This document shows, in pieces, positions 10,576 through 19,032 of a DNA stretch of 40,723 nt; the first letter of the stretch is position 1; the number at the start of each line of letters is the position of its first letter. The position numbers and the translations under genes were made by a program. The stretch is from an uncultured bacterium. Its GTDB lineage: Bacteria > Pseudomonadota > Gammaproteobacteria > Burkholderiales > Burkholderiaceae_E. Location of the stretch: NCBI GenBank assembly GCA_903934795.1, contig CAIZPE010000217.1:1-40723 (forward strand), in the 5' to 3' direction. The notes below the pieces were generated by a model, which saw only the letters and a list, made by a program, of their open reading frames with translations, was not told where the DNA came from and ran no database searches.

Positions 10576-11531
10576 GACACCCGCAACTGAACGAGCACGG
10601 CGAGCTCAAGCACCTGCTCACCATCGAGGGGCTGCCGCGCTCGGTGGTCACCCACATCCTGGACACCGCCGAGGGCTTTGTCGGCGTGGCCGACCGTGAG
10701 GTGAAGAAGGTGCCGCTGCTGCGGGGCAAGTCGGTGTTCAACCTCTTCTTCGAGAACTCCACCCGCACCCGCACCACCTTCGAGATCGCGGCCAAGCGGC
10801 TGTCGGCCGATGTGCTCAACCTGAACATCAACACCTCGTCGGCCTCCAAGGGCGAGTCGCTGCTCGACACCATCGACAACCTCTCGGCCATGCACGCCGA
10901 CATGTTCGTGGTGCGGCATGCCACCAGCGGCGCGCCCTTCCTGATCGCGCAGCACCTCGACCGCCTGCGCGGGCCTCATGTCCATGTCATCAACGCCGGC
11001 GACGGGCGCCATGCCCATCCCACGCAGGGCCTGCTCGACATGTACACCATCCGCCACTTCAAGAAGGACTTCACCCAGCTGCGGGTGGCGGTGGTCGGCG
11101 ACATCCTGCACTCGCGGGTGGCGCGCTCCGACATCCATGCCCTCACCACCCTGGGTGTGCCCGAGGTGCGTGCCATCGGCCCCTACACCCTGCTGCCGGC
11201 CGGGCTCGAGCAGATGGGCGTGCGGGTGTTCACCGACATGCGCGAGGGCCTCAAGGATGTCGATGTGATCATGATGCTGCGCCTGCAGAGCGAACGCATG
11301 CGCGGCGCGCTGCTGCCCTCGGCGCAGGAGTACTTCAAGCACTACGGCCTCACCCAGGAGAAGCTCGCGCTGGCCCGTTCCGACGCCATCGTGATGCACC
11401 CCGGCCCCATGAACCGCGGCATCGAGATCGAGTCCTCGGTGGCCGACGGCCCGCAGTCGGTGATCCTCGACCAGGTCACCTTCGGCATCGCGGTGCGCAT
11501 GGCCGTGATGAGCCTGCTGGCCACCCAGTGA
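10572..11531 (+). CDS. pyrB: Aspartate carbamoyltransferase catalytic subunit
   Basis: A 319-residue ATCase joining carbamoyl phosphate and L-aspartate, the first committed step of pyrimidine synthesis. Carbamoyl-phosphate binding motifs are [12 protein letters not shown] and HPTQGLLD. The aspartate domain shows [24 protein letters not shown] and MHPGPMNRG. No pyrI regulatory gene follows. Instead, an inactive dihydroorotase-like gene starts four bases downstream, the arrangement of Pseudomonas-type ATCase, in which PyrB assembles with PyrC' into a dodecamer. That assembly is inferred here from the order and from PyrX losing its metal ligands. Confidence 0.96.
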   Translation: MRHPQLNEHGELKHLLTIEGLPRSVVTHILDTAEGFVGVADREVKKVPLLRGKSVFNLFFENSTRTRTTFEIAAKRLSADVLNLNINTSSASKGESLLDTIDNLSAMHADMFVVRHATSGAPFLIAQHLDRLRGPHVHVINAGDGRHAHPTQGLLDMYTIRHFKKDFTQLRVAVVGDILHSRVARSDIHALTTLGVPEVRAIGPYTLLPAGLEQMGVRVFTDMREGLKDVDVIMMLRLQSERMRGALLPSAQEYFKHYGLTQEKLALARSDAIVMHPGPMNRGIEIESSVADGPQSVILDQVTFGIAVRMAVMSLLATQ

Positions 11532-11535
11532 CGCC

Positions 11536-12816
11536 ATGAGACTGACCATCCTCAACGGCCGTGTCATCGATCCGGCCCGCCAGCTCGACCAGATCGCCGC
11601 GGTGCATGTTGCCGACGGTCGCATCGCCGCCATCGGCCCCGCGCCCGCCGGCTTCGTGGCGCAGCAGACCCTCGATGCCCGCGGCCTGGTGGTCGCCCCC
11701 GGCCTGGTCGATCTCGCCGCGCGGCTGCGCGAGCCGGGCTTCGAGTACCGGGCCACGCTCGAGTCCGAGATGCAGGCGGCGCTCGCCGGTGGCGTCACCA
11801 GCCTGTCGTGCCCGCCCGACACCGATCCGCCGCTCGACGAGCCCGGTCTGGTCGAAATGCTCAAGCACCGCGCCCGCCAGCTCGAGAGCGCCAGCCTGTA
11901 CCCCCTGGGTGCGCTCACCGTCGGCCTCAAGGGCGAGGTGATCACCGAGATGGCCGAGCTCGCCGAGGCCGGCTGCGTGGGCTTCGCCCAGCCGGGGCAG
12001 CTCTTTGCCGACAGTGCGTCGCTGATGCGGGCCATGCAGTACGCCTGCACCTTCGGCTTCACGGTCTGGCTGCAGCCGCAGGATCACTGGCTGGCCCGCG
12101 GCGGGGTGGCGGCCAGCGGACCGGTGGCCGGGCGGCTGGGTCTGCCCGGCGTGCCGGTGGCCGCCGAGACCGTGGCCCTGCACCTGATCTTCGAACTCAT
12201 GCGCGCCACCGGCTGCCGTGTGCACCTGTGCCGGCTGTCTTCGGCGGCCGGGGTCGAACTGGTGCGTCGCGCCAAGCACGAGGGCCTGCCGGTCACCTGC
12301 GATGTGGCCGTGCACCACCTCCATCTGGTCGATGTCGACATCGGCTACTTCGACAGCCACTACCGGGTCGATCCGCCGTTCCGGGCGCAGCGCGACCGCG
12401 ATGCGATCCGCGCCGGCCTCGCCCAGGGGGTCATCGACGCAATCTGCTCCGACCACACCCCGGTCGACGATGACGCCAAGCTGCTGCCCTTCGGCGAGGC
12501 CGAGCCCGGGGTCACCGGGCTGGAGCTGCTGCTGCCGCTCACCCTGAAGTGGGCGGCCGAGGCCGGCGTGAGCCTGCCCGCGGCCCTGGCGCGCATCACC
12601 AGCGCCGCAGCCGGCATCCTGCGCATCGACGGCGGCCATCTCGCGCCGGGCGCGCCGGCCGACCTGTGCCTGTTCGACCCGGGCGAGCACTGGCTGGTCG
12701 AGCCCGGCCAGCTGCGCAGCCAGGGCCGTCATTCGCCCTATCTCGGGCGTGAGCTCGCCGGCCGTGCCCGCATGACCCTGGTGGGTGGCCGCATCGTGTA
12801 CTCGAGGCCGGCTTGA
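11536..12816 (+). CDS. pyrX: Dihydroorotase-like PyrX (PyrC'), predicted non-catalytic
   Basis: A 426-residue amidohydrolase-fold protein with the type I dihydroorotase frame (PGLVDLAARLREPGFE, CPPDTDPPL, SDHTPVDDDAKLLPFGEAEP, TLVGGRIVY). The metal-binding HxH after PGLVDL is replaced by A61-A62-R63, the usual FSDDG segment reads FAQPG, and the HCED-type ligand region reads QPQD. It should therefore not bind the zinc pair or cyclise carbamoyl aspartate. In Pseudomonas the equivalent PyrC' is inactive but needed to assemble ATCase. That role is inferred from the losses and from its place right after pyrB. Automatic annotation will probably call it active dihydroorotase; a true pyrC should exist elsewhere. 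Confidence 0.9.
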   Translation: MRLTILNGRVIDPARQLDQIAAVHVADGRIAAIGPAPAGFVAQQTLDARGLVVAPGLVDLAARLREPGFEYRATLESEMQAALAGGVTSLSCPPDTDPPLDEPGLVEMLKHRARQLESASLYPLGALTVGLKGEVITEMAELAEAGCVGFAQPGQLFADSASLMRAMQYACTFGFTVWLQPQDHWLARGGVAASGPVAGRLGLPGVPVAAETVALHLIFELMRATGCRVHLCRLSSAAGVELVRRAKHEGLPVTCDVAVHHLHLVDVDIGYFDSHYRVDPPFRAQRDRDAIRAGLAQGVIDAICSDHTPVDDDAKLLPFGEAEPGVTGLELLLPLTLKWAAEAGVSLPAALARITSAAAGILRIDGGHLAPGAPADLCLFDPGEHWLVEPGQLRSQGRHSPYLGRELAGRARMTLVGGRIVYSRPA

Positions 12817-13616
12817 GCCGGCTGCGCGTGGCCCTGCGTCTGCCGCTGCTGATCGCGCTGCTGTTCGGCGGGCTGGCCACGGTGCTGCTGCTCTTTCCGC
12901 TGGGCACCGAGCGCTTCCGCCGCTGGGCGATCCGCCGCTGGTCGGGCCTGCTGGTGGCCGCCTGCGGGGTAACGGTGAGCGTGCGCACCCAGCCCGGCGC
13001 CCAGCCGCTGAGCGCGCTCGCCCCGGGCAGTTTCGTGGTGGCCAATCATGTGTCCTGGATGGACATCTTCGTCATCGACAGCCGCTGCGCGGTGTCCTTC
13101 GTGGCCAAGGCCGAGATCGCGCGCTGGCCGCTGGTGGGCCTGCTGGTGGCCCGCACCGGCAACCTGTTCATCGAGCGCGGCCGTCGGCATGCGGTGCACC
13201 GCATGATCGAGCGGCTGGTGCACGCGCTCACGGCCGGCGCGCGGGTCGCGGTGTTTCCCGAGGGCACCACCAGCGATGGCCGCCGGCTGCTGCCCTTCCA
13301 TGCCAACCTGGTCGAGGCCGCAGTGCGGGCCCGCGCGCCGGTGGTGCCGGTGGGTGTGCGCTACACCGATCATCGCGGCGGCCATTCGCAGGCCATCGAG
13401 TTCATCGGCGACACCAGCTTCGTGCAGTCGCTGATGCGGGTGCTCGCCGAGCCGGGCATCCGCTGCGAGTTGCACCTGCTGCCCGCGCTCAGTGCCGCGG
13501 CCGCCACCCGCCACGACATCGTCGAGCAGGCCCGCGCCGCGCTCGCCGCACAGCTGCAGCTGCCCCTGGACGACAGCCTGCCCGAGAACCTGCGCCAGCT
13601 GCGCCGGGCCGCCTGA
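12813..13616 (+). CDS. plsC: 1-acyl-sn-glycerol-3-phosphate acyltransferase
   Basis: A 267-residue inner-membrane acyltransferase making phosphatidic acid from lysophosphatidic acid. The start is a TTG overlapping the pyrX stop (TTGA); a GTG at 12828 is an alternative. One or two hydrophobic helices open the protein (LPLLIALLFGGLATVLLLFP). The four LPLAT motifs are present: NHVSWMD with catalytic H79 and D84, GNLFIERG, VFPEGTTSDG, and the VVPVGVRY segment. The length is slightly above E. coli PlsC (245). Which PlsC paralogue this is (general or a narrower acyl preference) cannot be told from the sequence. Confidence 0.92.
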   Translation: MSRLRVALRLPLLIALLFGGLATVLLLFPLGTERFRRWAIRRWSGLLVAACGVTVSVRTQPGAQPLSALAPGSFVVANHVSWMDIFVIDSRCAVSFVAKAEIARWPLVGLLVARTGNLFIERGRRHAVHRMIERLVHALTAGARVAVFPEGTTSDGRRLLPFHANLVEAAVRARAPVVPVGVRYTDHRGGHSQAIEFIGDTSFVQSLMRVLAEPGIRCELHLLPALSAAAATRHDIVEQARAALAAQLQLPLDDSLPENLRQLRRAA

Positions 13617-13675
13617 GTCCGGCGCTGCCGGTTGCCGCCGTCCCATCCCAGCCATTCAATCCGCCGAGCACCGCC

Positions 13676-15064
13676 ATGAACAATCTCGACCCCAGCATCT
13701 TCAAGGCCTACGACATCCGCGGCGTCGTCGGCCGCAACCTCGATCCGCAGGTGGTCGGCGCGATCGGCCTCGCGCTGGGTGCGCGCATCCGGGCTGCCGG
13801 CGGCACCGAGGCGGTCATCGGCCGCGACGGCCGGCTCTCGGGCCCGGCGCTGTCGGCGGCGCTGGCCGAGGGTCTGCGCGATGCCGGCGTGCATGTGATC
13901 GATGTCGGCATGGTCACCACGCCGGTGGTCTACTACGGCACCTTCGAGCTCGGTGCAGGTTCGGGCGTGGCGGTCACCGGCAGCCACAACCCGCCCGACT
14001 ACAACGGCCTGAAGATGGTCGTGGCCGGCGACGCCATCCACGGCGCGGCCATCACCAGCCTGGGTCAGGAGATCGCCGCCGGCCGGCACGCCCCGGTGCC
14101 CGCAGCGCAGCGCGGCACGCTGCGCCAGGCCTCGCTGCTCGAGCGCTATGTGGCGCGCATTGCCGGTGATGTGAAGCTCGCCCGCCCCATGAAGATCGCG
14201 ATCGACTGCGGCAACGGCGTGGCCGGCGCGGTGGCGCCGGCGCTGTTTCGCGCCCTGGGCTGCGAGGTGGTCGAGCTCTTCTGCGAGGTGGACGGCACCT
14301 TCCCCAACCACCATCCCGATCCCGCCCATCCCGAGAACCTGCAGGATCTGATCCGCTGCCTGCGCGAGACCGACTGTGAGATCGGCCTGGCCTTCGATGG
14401 CGACGGCGACCGCCTCGGCGTGGTCACCCGGCGCGGCGACATCATCTTCCCCGACCGGCAGCTGATGCTGCTGGCCCAGGAGGTGCTCGAGCGCAAGCCC
14501 GGCGCCACCATCATCTACGACGTGAAGTGCACCCGGAACCTGGCCACCTTCATCCGCGCCCATGGAGGCGAGCCGATGATGTGGCGCACCGGCCATTCGC
14601 TGGTGAAGGCCCGCCTGAAGGAGACCGGCGCGCCGCTCGCCGGCGAGATGAGCGGTCACATCTTCTACAAGGACCGCTGGTACGGTTTCGATGACGGCCT
14701 GTATGCCGGTGCCCGCATGCTCGAGATCCTCTCGCGCCATGCCGATCCGGGCGCGGTGCTGCAGGCGCTGCCCGATTCCCCGACCACCCCCGAGCTGCAG
14801 CTGCGCTGCGCCGAGGGCGAGCACTTCACGCTGGTCGATGCGCTCAAGCGCCATGCGCGTTTCGAGGGCGCCACCGGCGTGATCGACATCGACGGCATCC
14901 GCGTGGAGTATCCCGACGGCTTCGGTCTTGCGCGCCCCTCCAACACCACGCCGGTGGTGGTGATGCGCTTCGAGGCCGATGACGCCGCCGCGCTCGCCCG
15001 CATCCAGAGCCAGTTCCGCGCCGCCATCCTGGCCGAGCGGCCCGACGCCGACCTGCCGTTCTGA
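13676..15064 (+). CDS. Phosphomannomutase/phosphoglucomutase (AlgC-like)
   Basis: A 462-residue alpha-D-phosphohexomutase interconverting hexose 1- and 6-phosphates, feeding LPS core, O-antigen or exopolysaccharide synthesis. Four domains are recognisable: the catalytic phosphoserine S103 in TGSHNPPDYNGLKM, the Mg-binding loop AFDGDGDRLG, the sugar-binding loop GEMSGHIFYKDRWYG, and the phosphate-binding RPSNTTP near the C-terminus. Length and motifs match P. aeruginosa AlgC (463). I chose the ATG at 13676, which gives the canonical SIFKAYDIRG start. It follows plsC after 59 bases. The symbols algC and manB both circulate for this family, so none is assigned. Confidence 0.95.
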   Translation: MNNLDPSIFKAYDIRGVVGRNLDPQVVGAIGLALGARIRAAGGTEAVIGRDGRLSGPALSAALAEGLRDAGVHVIDVGMVTTPVVYYGTFELGAGSGVAVTGSHNPPDYNGLKMVVAGDAIHGAAITSLGQEIAAGRHAPVPAAQRGTLRQASLLERYVARIAGDVKLARPMKIAIDCGNGVAGAVAPALFRALGCEVVELFCEVDGTFPNHHPDPAHPENLQDLIRCLRETDCEIGLAFDGDGDRLGVVTRRGDIIFPDRQLMLLAQEVLERKPGATIIYDVKCTRNLATFIRAHGGEPMMWRTGHSLVKARLKETGAPLAGEMSGHIFYKDRWYGFDDGLYAGARMLEILSRHADPGAVLQALPDSPTTPELQLRCAEGEHFTLVDALKRHARFEGATGVIDIDGIRVEYPDGFGLARPSNTTPVVVMRFEADDAAALARIQSQFRAAILAERPDADLPF

Positions 15065-15162
15065 TCGGCGTCCGCCGCGCGCATGCCGCTGCCGCATTCA
15101 GTTCGCCGCCTCGACTCCGCCTCACCGACTCCGCCGCCTCTTCGCTGCCATCCCGCACCGCC

Positions 15163-16740
15163 ATGAATCCCGTCCATCCCCAGCTCCACGACGCCTGCAG
15201 CATGGGCGACCTGGTCGTGCGCGCCATCCAGCGCGGCGGCGACCGGGTGGCCTTCATCCTCGATGACCAGTCGATCACCTACCGCGAGTTCGGCGTGCTG
15301 CTCGGCCGCTTCATCCGCGCCCTGGCCGAGCGCGGCGTGCGCAAGGGCGATGCCATCGCCGCGCTCTCGTCGAACCGGCCGGAGGCCTTCATGGCCTCGG
15401 CCGCCGCTTATGTGATGGGCCTGCGGATCACCTGGATGCACCCGCTCGGCTCCGAGGACGATCATGCCTATCTGCTGGAAGACTCGGGCGTGACCACGCT
15501 GCTGGTCGACCCGCCGATGTTCGGCGAGCGCGCTCACCGGCTGCGGGCCCGGCTGCCCGGCCTGCAGCGCATCTTCGGCCTGGGTCCCAACGACTTCGGC
15601 GAGGACATCCTCGCCGCCGCGCAGGCCGGCCCGGCCGCGCCGCTCGAGCCGCAGGCCGGCACCGACGACATCTGCGTGCTGATCTACACCGGTGGCACCA
15701 CCGGCCGGCCCAAGGGCGTGATCCACACCCACCGGGTGCAGGTGGCCATGGTCATGGCCGAGCTCGCCGAGTGGGACTGGCCGCGCGAGGTGCGCATGCT
15801 GGCCATGACGCCGATCACCCATGCTGCGGGCGCGATGATCCTGGCGGTGATGATGCGCTCGGGCACCTTCGTGATGAGCAAGGGCTTCGAGGCGCAGCGC
15901 TTCCTCGACCTGGTCGCGCGCCACCGCATCACCTGCACCTTCCTCGTGCCCACCATGGTCTATGTGCTGCTCGACCACCCCGGTCTGCGCGAGGCCGACA
16001 TCCGCAGCCTGGAGCTGATCATCTACGGCGCCTCGCCCATGTCGCCGGCGCGCCTCACCGAGGCCATGACCGTCTTCGGCCCGGTGTTCATGCAGCTCTA
16101 TGCGCAGTCGGAGGCGCCCAACACCGTCACCGTGCTGCGTCAGCAGGACCACGACCCCGAGCGTTTCCCGCACCGCCTGGCCTCCTGCGGCCGGCCGATC
16201 GCCAACAGCCAGGTGAAGCTGCTCGACGACGAGGGGCGCGAAGTGCCGGTGGGCGAGGTCGGCGAGATCTGCGTGCGCGGCCCGCTGGTGATGCAGGGCT
16301 ACTGGAACAAGCCCGAGGAGAGCGCGCGGGCGCTGCGCCACGGCTGGCTCTACACCGGCGATCTCGCCCGACGCGACGCCGACGGCTTCATCTACATCGT
16401 CGACCGCAGCAAGGACATGATCATCAGCGGCGGCTTCAATGTGTACCCCCGCGAGGTCGAGGACGCGCTCACCGCCGATCCTGCGGTGGCCAGCGCCGCG
16501 GTCATCGGCGTGCCCGACCCGAAGTGGGGCGAGGCGGTCAAGGCGCTGGTGGTGCTCAAGCCCGGCGCCCAGGTCAGCGCCGAGGCGCTGATCGCGCGGG
16601 TTCGCGAGGCCAAGGGCGCGGTGCAGACGCCCAAGAGCATCGAGTTCGTCGATGCCCTGCCGGTCACCGGGCTGGGCAAGCTCGACAAGAAGGCCATTCG
16701 CGCGCGCTACTGGGACGGCCAGCAGCGCGCGGTCCACTGA
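15163..16740 (+). CDS. AMP-forming acyl-CoA synthetase (fatty/aryl acid ligase)
   Basis: A 525-residue member of the ANL adenylating superfamily, which activates a carboxylic acid with ATP and transfers it to CoA. The P-loop is YTGGTTGRPKGV. The A5 motif reads YAQSEAPN where most have YGxTE; A7 is LYTGDLARRDADGFIYIVDR, followed by KDMIISGGFNVYPREVE (A8) and the catalytic lysine in VTGLGKLDKKAIR (A10). The substrate cannot be read from the sequence; the closest general type is medium/long-chain fatty acyl- or aryl-CoA ligase. The upstream 98 bases are pyrimidine-rich, with a repeated CGACTCCGCC-type word and no clear promoter. The small ABM gene follows immediately. Confidence 0.92.
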   Translation: MNPVHPQLHDACSMGDLVVRAIQRGGDRVAFILDDQSITYREFGVLLGRFIRALAERGVRKGDAIAALSSNRPEAFMASAAAYVMGLRITWMHPLGSEDDHAYLLEDSGVTTLLVDPPMFGERAHRLRARLPGLQRIFGLGPNDFGEDILAAAQAGPAAPLEPQAGTDDICVLIYTGGTTGRPKGVIHTHRVQVAMVMAELAEWDWPREVRMLAMTPITHAAGAMILAVMMRSGTFVMSKGFEAQRFLDLVARHRITCTFLVPTMVYVLLDHPGLREADIRSLELIIYGASPMSPARLTEAMTVFGPVFMQLYAQSEAPNTVTVLRQQDHDPERFPHRLASCGRPIANSQVKLLDDEGREVPVGEVGEICVRGPLVMQGYWNKPEESARALRHGWLYTGDLARRDADGFIYIVDRSKDMIISGGFNVYPREVEDALTADPAVASAAVIGVPDPKWGEAVKALVVLKPGAQVSAEALIARVREAKGAVQTPKSIEFVDALPVTGLGKLDKKAIRARYWDGQQRAVH

Positions 16741-16763
16741 TGCATCGCCAACGGGAGAGCCCC

Positions 16764-17075
16764 ATGGTCAATGTCCTCGCCATCATCACCACCCAACCCG
16801 GCCTGCGCGACACCGTGCTCGAGGCCTTTCGCGCCAACATGCCGGCGGTGCATGCCGAGGACGGCTGCATCGAGTACGCCCCGGCCATCGACGCGCAGGG
16901 CCTGTCGGCCCACCATACCGCGCTGGGGCCCGACACCTTCGTGGTGATCGAGAAGTGGGCCAGCATGGATGCGCTGCGCGCCCATGCCGCTGCGCCGCAC
17001 ATGGCCGCTTATGCCGCCCGCACCCGCGAGCACATCCTGAGCCGGGTGATCCATGTGCTGAGTCCGGCGGCCTGA
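16764..17075 (+). CDS. Antibiotic biosynthesis monooxygenase (ABM) domain protein
   Basis: A 103-residue single-domain protein of the dimeric alpha/beta ABM fold (MVNVLAIITTQPGLRDTVLE, EDGCIEYAPAID, FVVIEKWASMDALRAHAAAP). Such proteins include quinol monooxygenases of the YgiN type and many of unknown role. The ATG at 16764 has GGGAGAG a few bases upstream; an earlier in-frame ATG at 16740 overlaps the previous stop and would add eight residues. The family name does not imply antibiotic synthesis here. Close linkage suggests cotranscription with the acyl-CoA synthetase; a functional link is only a guess. Confidence 0.85.
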   Translation: MVNVLAIITTQPGLRDTVLEAFRANMPAVHAEDGCIEYAPAIDAQGLSAHHTALGPDTFVVIEKWASMDALRAHAAAPHMAAYAARTREHILSRVIHVLSPAA

Positions 17076-17127
17076 TCCGGCGGGTCAGCTGCCCGAGTCG
17101 GCAGGCCACCCGGCTGCTCCGCGGCAG

Positions 17128-17934
17128 TCAGCAGGCCACCTGCCAGATCCGCCGCTGCGCGGGGTCGGCGGCGAGCTGCACCGCCGACAGCGCCCGGCCC
17201 CACACGCAGCCGGTGTCCAGGGCGAGCAGGCCGGGCAGCTGCATCAGCCCGAGCTGCGACCAGTGGCCGAACACCACGGTGACATCGGCGGTGCGCCGCC
17301 CGGGTGCCCGGAACCAGGGCAGATGGCCGGGCGGGGCCGCGTCGGCGGCATCCTTGGTGGCGAATTCCATGTCGCCGGCGGGTGTGCAGAAGCGCAGGCG
17401 GGTGAGGGCGTTCACCACCACCCGCAGCCGGTCGGGGCCCTGCAGCGCGTCGTCCCAGGCGGCGGGCTGGTTGCCGTACATGGTGGCCAGGAAGGCGCCG
17501 GGATCGGGCCCGCCCAGATGGGCCTGCACTTCGGCGGCGAGCGCCACGGTCCGGGCCGCGTCCCAGGCCGGCAGCACGCCGGCGTGGACCAGCAGGTGGC
17601 CATGCGCCCAGTGCGCGAGCGGCCGGGTGCGCAGCCAGTGCAGCAGCGCCTCGCGGTCGGGGGCGGCAAGGATCTCGTCCAGGGTATCGCTGCGGTGCGC
17701 GGGCCGGATGCCCCAGGCCACCGCGAGCAGGTGCAGGTCGTGGTTGCCGAGCACGGTGATGGCCCGCTCGCCGAGCGAGCGCACGAAGCGCAGGGTCTCC
17801 AACGACGCCGGGCCACGGTTGACCAGATCGCCGCAGAACCAGAGCGGCGCGTCGGGGGCTTCGCGCTCGACCCGGTCGAGGAGCCGGCGCAGGCTGGGCA
17901 GGCAGCCCTGCAGATCGCCGATCACCACCGGCAT
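17128..17934 (-). CDS. apaH: Diadenosine tetraphosphatase, symmetrical
   Basis: A 268-residue metallophosphoesterase hydrolysing Ap4A to two ADP (and, in some bacteria, removing Np4 RNA caps). Metal-binding motifs in order are [12 protein letters not shown] (Gln where enteric ApaH has His), [37 protein letters not shown] and VFGHWSQLG; the C-terminal LDTGCVWG segment is also typical. I chose the ATG at 17934, which gives the canonical short N-terminus and near-usual length (E. coli 280). In-frame ATGs at 18021 and 18036 would add an Ala/Pro-rich leader. No clear ribosome site favours any of them. It diverges from waaC. Confidence 0.93.
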   Translation of the reverse strand: MPVVIGDLQGCLPSLRRLLDRVEREAPDAPLWFCGDLVNRGPASLETLRFVRSLGERAITVLGNHDLHLLAVAWGIRPAHRSDTLDEILAAPDREALLHWLRTRPLAHWAHGHLLVHAGVLPAWDAARTVALAAEVQAHLGGPDPGAFLATMYGNQPAAWDDALQGPDRLRVVVNALTRLRFCTPAGDMEFATKDAADAAPPGHLPWFRAPGRRTADVTVVFGHWSQLGLMQLPGLLALDTGCVWGRALSAVQLAADPAQRRIWQVAC

Positions 17935-18056
17935 GGCCTGCGGCGCAGGCTCTCGAGGCGCGGCAGGGGCGGGTGTGATGGCGGGGCGGTGCGCGGCTGG
18001 CGCGGCGGGGGGCGAAGGCATGGTGGCCGCAAGCATAGCCAATCGACGCGGGCCGC

Positions 18057-18062
18057 TACACT
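18057..18062 (+). promoter_or_regulatory. Candidate -10 box directly ahead of waaC (leaderless pattern)
   Basis: TACACT ends exactly seven bases before the GTG start of waaC, which would place transcription start on or next to the start codon. No good -35 is seen at 16-18 bases and there is no ribosome binding site. The prediction rests on spacing alone. Confidence 0.35.
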
Positions 18063-18069
18063 GCGCGGC

Positions 18070-19032
18070 GTGCGCATCGCGATCGTCAAATCCAGCTCGA
18101 TGGGCGATGTCGTCCACGCCCTGCCGGTGGTGACCGACCTGGTCGCCGCCCACCCCGGCATCGAGATCGACTGGGTGGTCGAGGAGGCCTTCGCCGATCT
18201 GCCCCGCCTGCATCCGGCGGTGGCCGAGGTGGTGCCGGTGGCGGTGCGCCGCTGGCGCCGGACGCCCTTGGCGCCGGCGGTGCGCGCCGAGGTGGCGGCC
18301 GTGCGCGAACGCCTGCGCGGGCGCAACTACCGGCTGGTGCTCGACCTGCAGGGCCTGGTCAAGAGCGCCTGGCTCAGCCGCCTCGCGGGCGCGCCGGTGG
18401 CGGGCTTCGATCGGTCCAGCGCACGCGAGCCGCTCGCCTGCCTGGCCTATCGGCACCGGTACCGGGTGCCGCTGCGTCTGCATGCCATCGAGCGGCTGCG
18501 CCAACTGGCCGGCCAGGCACTGGGTCATCCCGTGACCGGCCTGCCGCGCTTCGGGCTGCGCGCGCCGGCGCTGCCCATTCCCGGCCTGCCGCCGGCGCCG
18601 TTCGCGGTGTTCCTGCACGCCACCTCGCGGTCGGCCAAGCAGTGGCCTGACCCGCACTGGGAGACGCTCGGACGGTCCCTGGGCGAGCAGGGCCTGCGTG
18701 TGGTGCTGCCCTGGGGCAGCGAACCCGAGCGTGCGCGGGCGGCGGTGCTGGCTGCTGCGATCGGCGGGCACGCCCGGGTCGCGCCGCGGCTGAGCCTGGC
18801 GCAGTGTGCCGCGCTGCTGGCAGATGCCCGGCTGGCGGTCGGCGTGGACACCGGGCTCACCCATCTGTCGGCTGCGCTCGACACGCCCACCGCGGCGCTC
18901 TTCGCGGCTACGCCGGCCTGGCGTTTCGGACCCTTCTGGACCGGGCGGGCCGTCTCGCTCGGGCAGGACGGGGTCTGGCCATCGGCGGCGCAGGTGCTGG
19001 CGGCGCTGGCCGGCCTGGAGGCTCTGAGGTGA
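18070..19032 (+). CDS. waaC: LPS heptosyltransferase I
   Basis: A 320-residue GT9 enzyme adding the first L-glycero-D-manno-heptose to Kdo2-lipid A at the cytoplasmic face of the inner membrane. The N-terminus [20 protein letters not shown] is diagnostic. It is followed by [19 protein letters not shown], the nucleotide-sugar domain motif [17 protein letters not shown] and [14 protein letters not shown]. It starts at GTG 18070, with a -10-like TACACT seven bases ahead. The stop overlaps the waaA start (GTGA), coupling the two inner-core enzymes. The length matches E. coli WaaC (319). Confidence 0.95.
   Translation: MRIAIVKSSSMGDVVHALPVVTDLVAAHPGIEIDWVVEEAFADLPRLHPAVAEVVPVAVRRWRRTPLAPAVRAEVAAVRERLRGRNYRLVLDLQGLVKSAWLSRLAGAPVAGFDRSSAREPLACLAYRHRYRVPLRLHAIERLRQLAGQALGHPVTGLPRFGLRAPALPIPGLPPAPFAVFLHATSRSAKQWPDPHWETLGRSLGEQGLRVVLPWGSEPERARAAVLAAAIGGHARVAPRLSLAQCAALLADARLAVGVDTGLTHLSAALDTPTAALFAATPAWRFGPFWTGRAVSLGQDGVWPSAAQVLAALAGLEALR

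Noticed and set aside
16764-17075. Part of an antibiotic biosynthesis cluster, from the ABM family name
   Set aside because: There are no polyketide, peptide or tailoring genes nearby; the ABM fold is common in general metabolism.
17935-18036. Longer N-terminus for ApaH from ATG 18021 or 18036
   Set aside because: The added residues are an Ala/Pro-rich stretch unlike the family, the core starts at 17934 as in known ApaH, and no ribosome site supports the longer forms. The evidence is not decisive.
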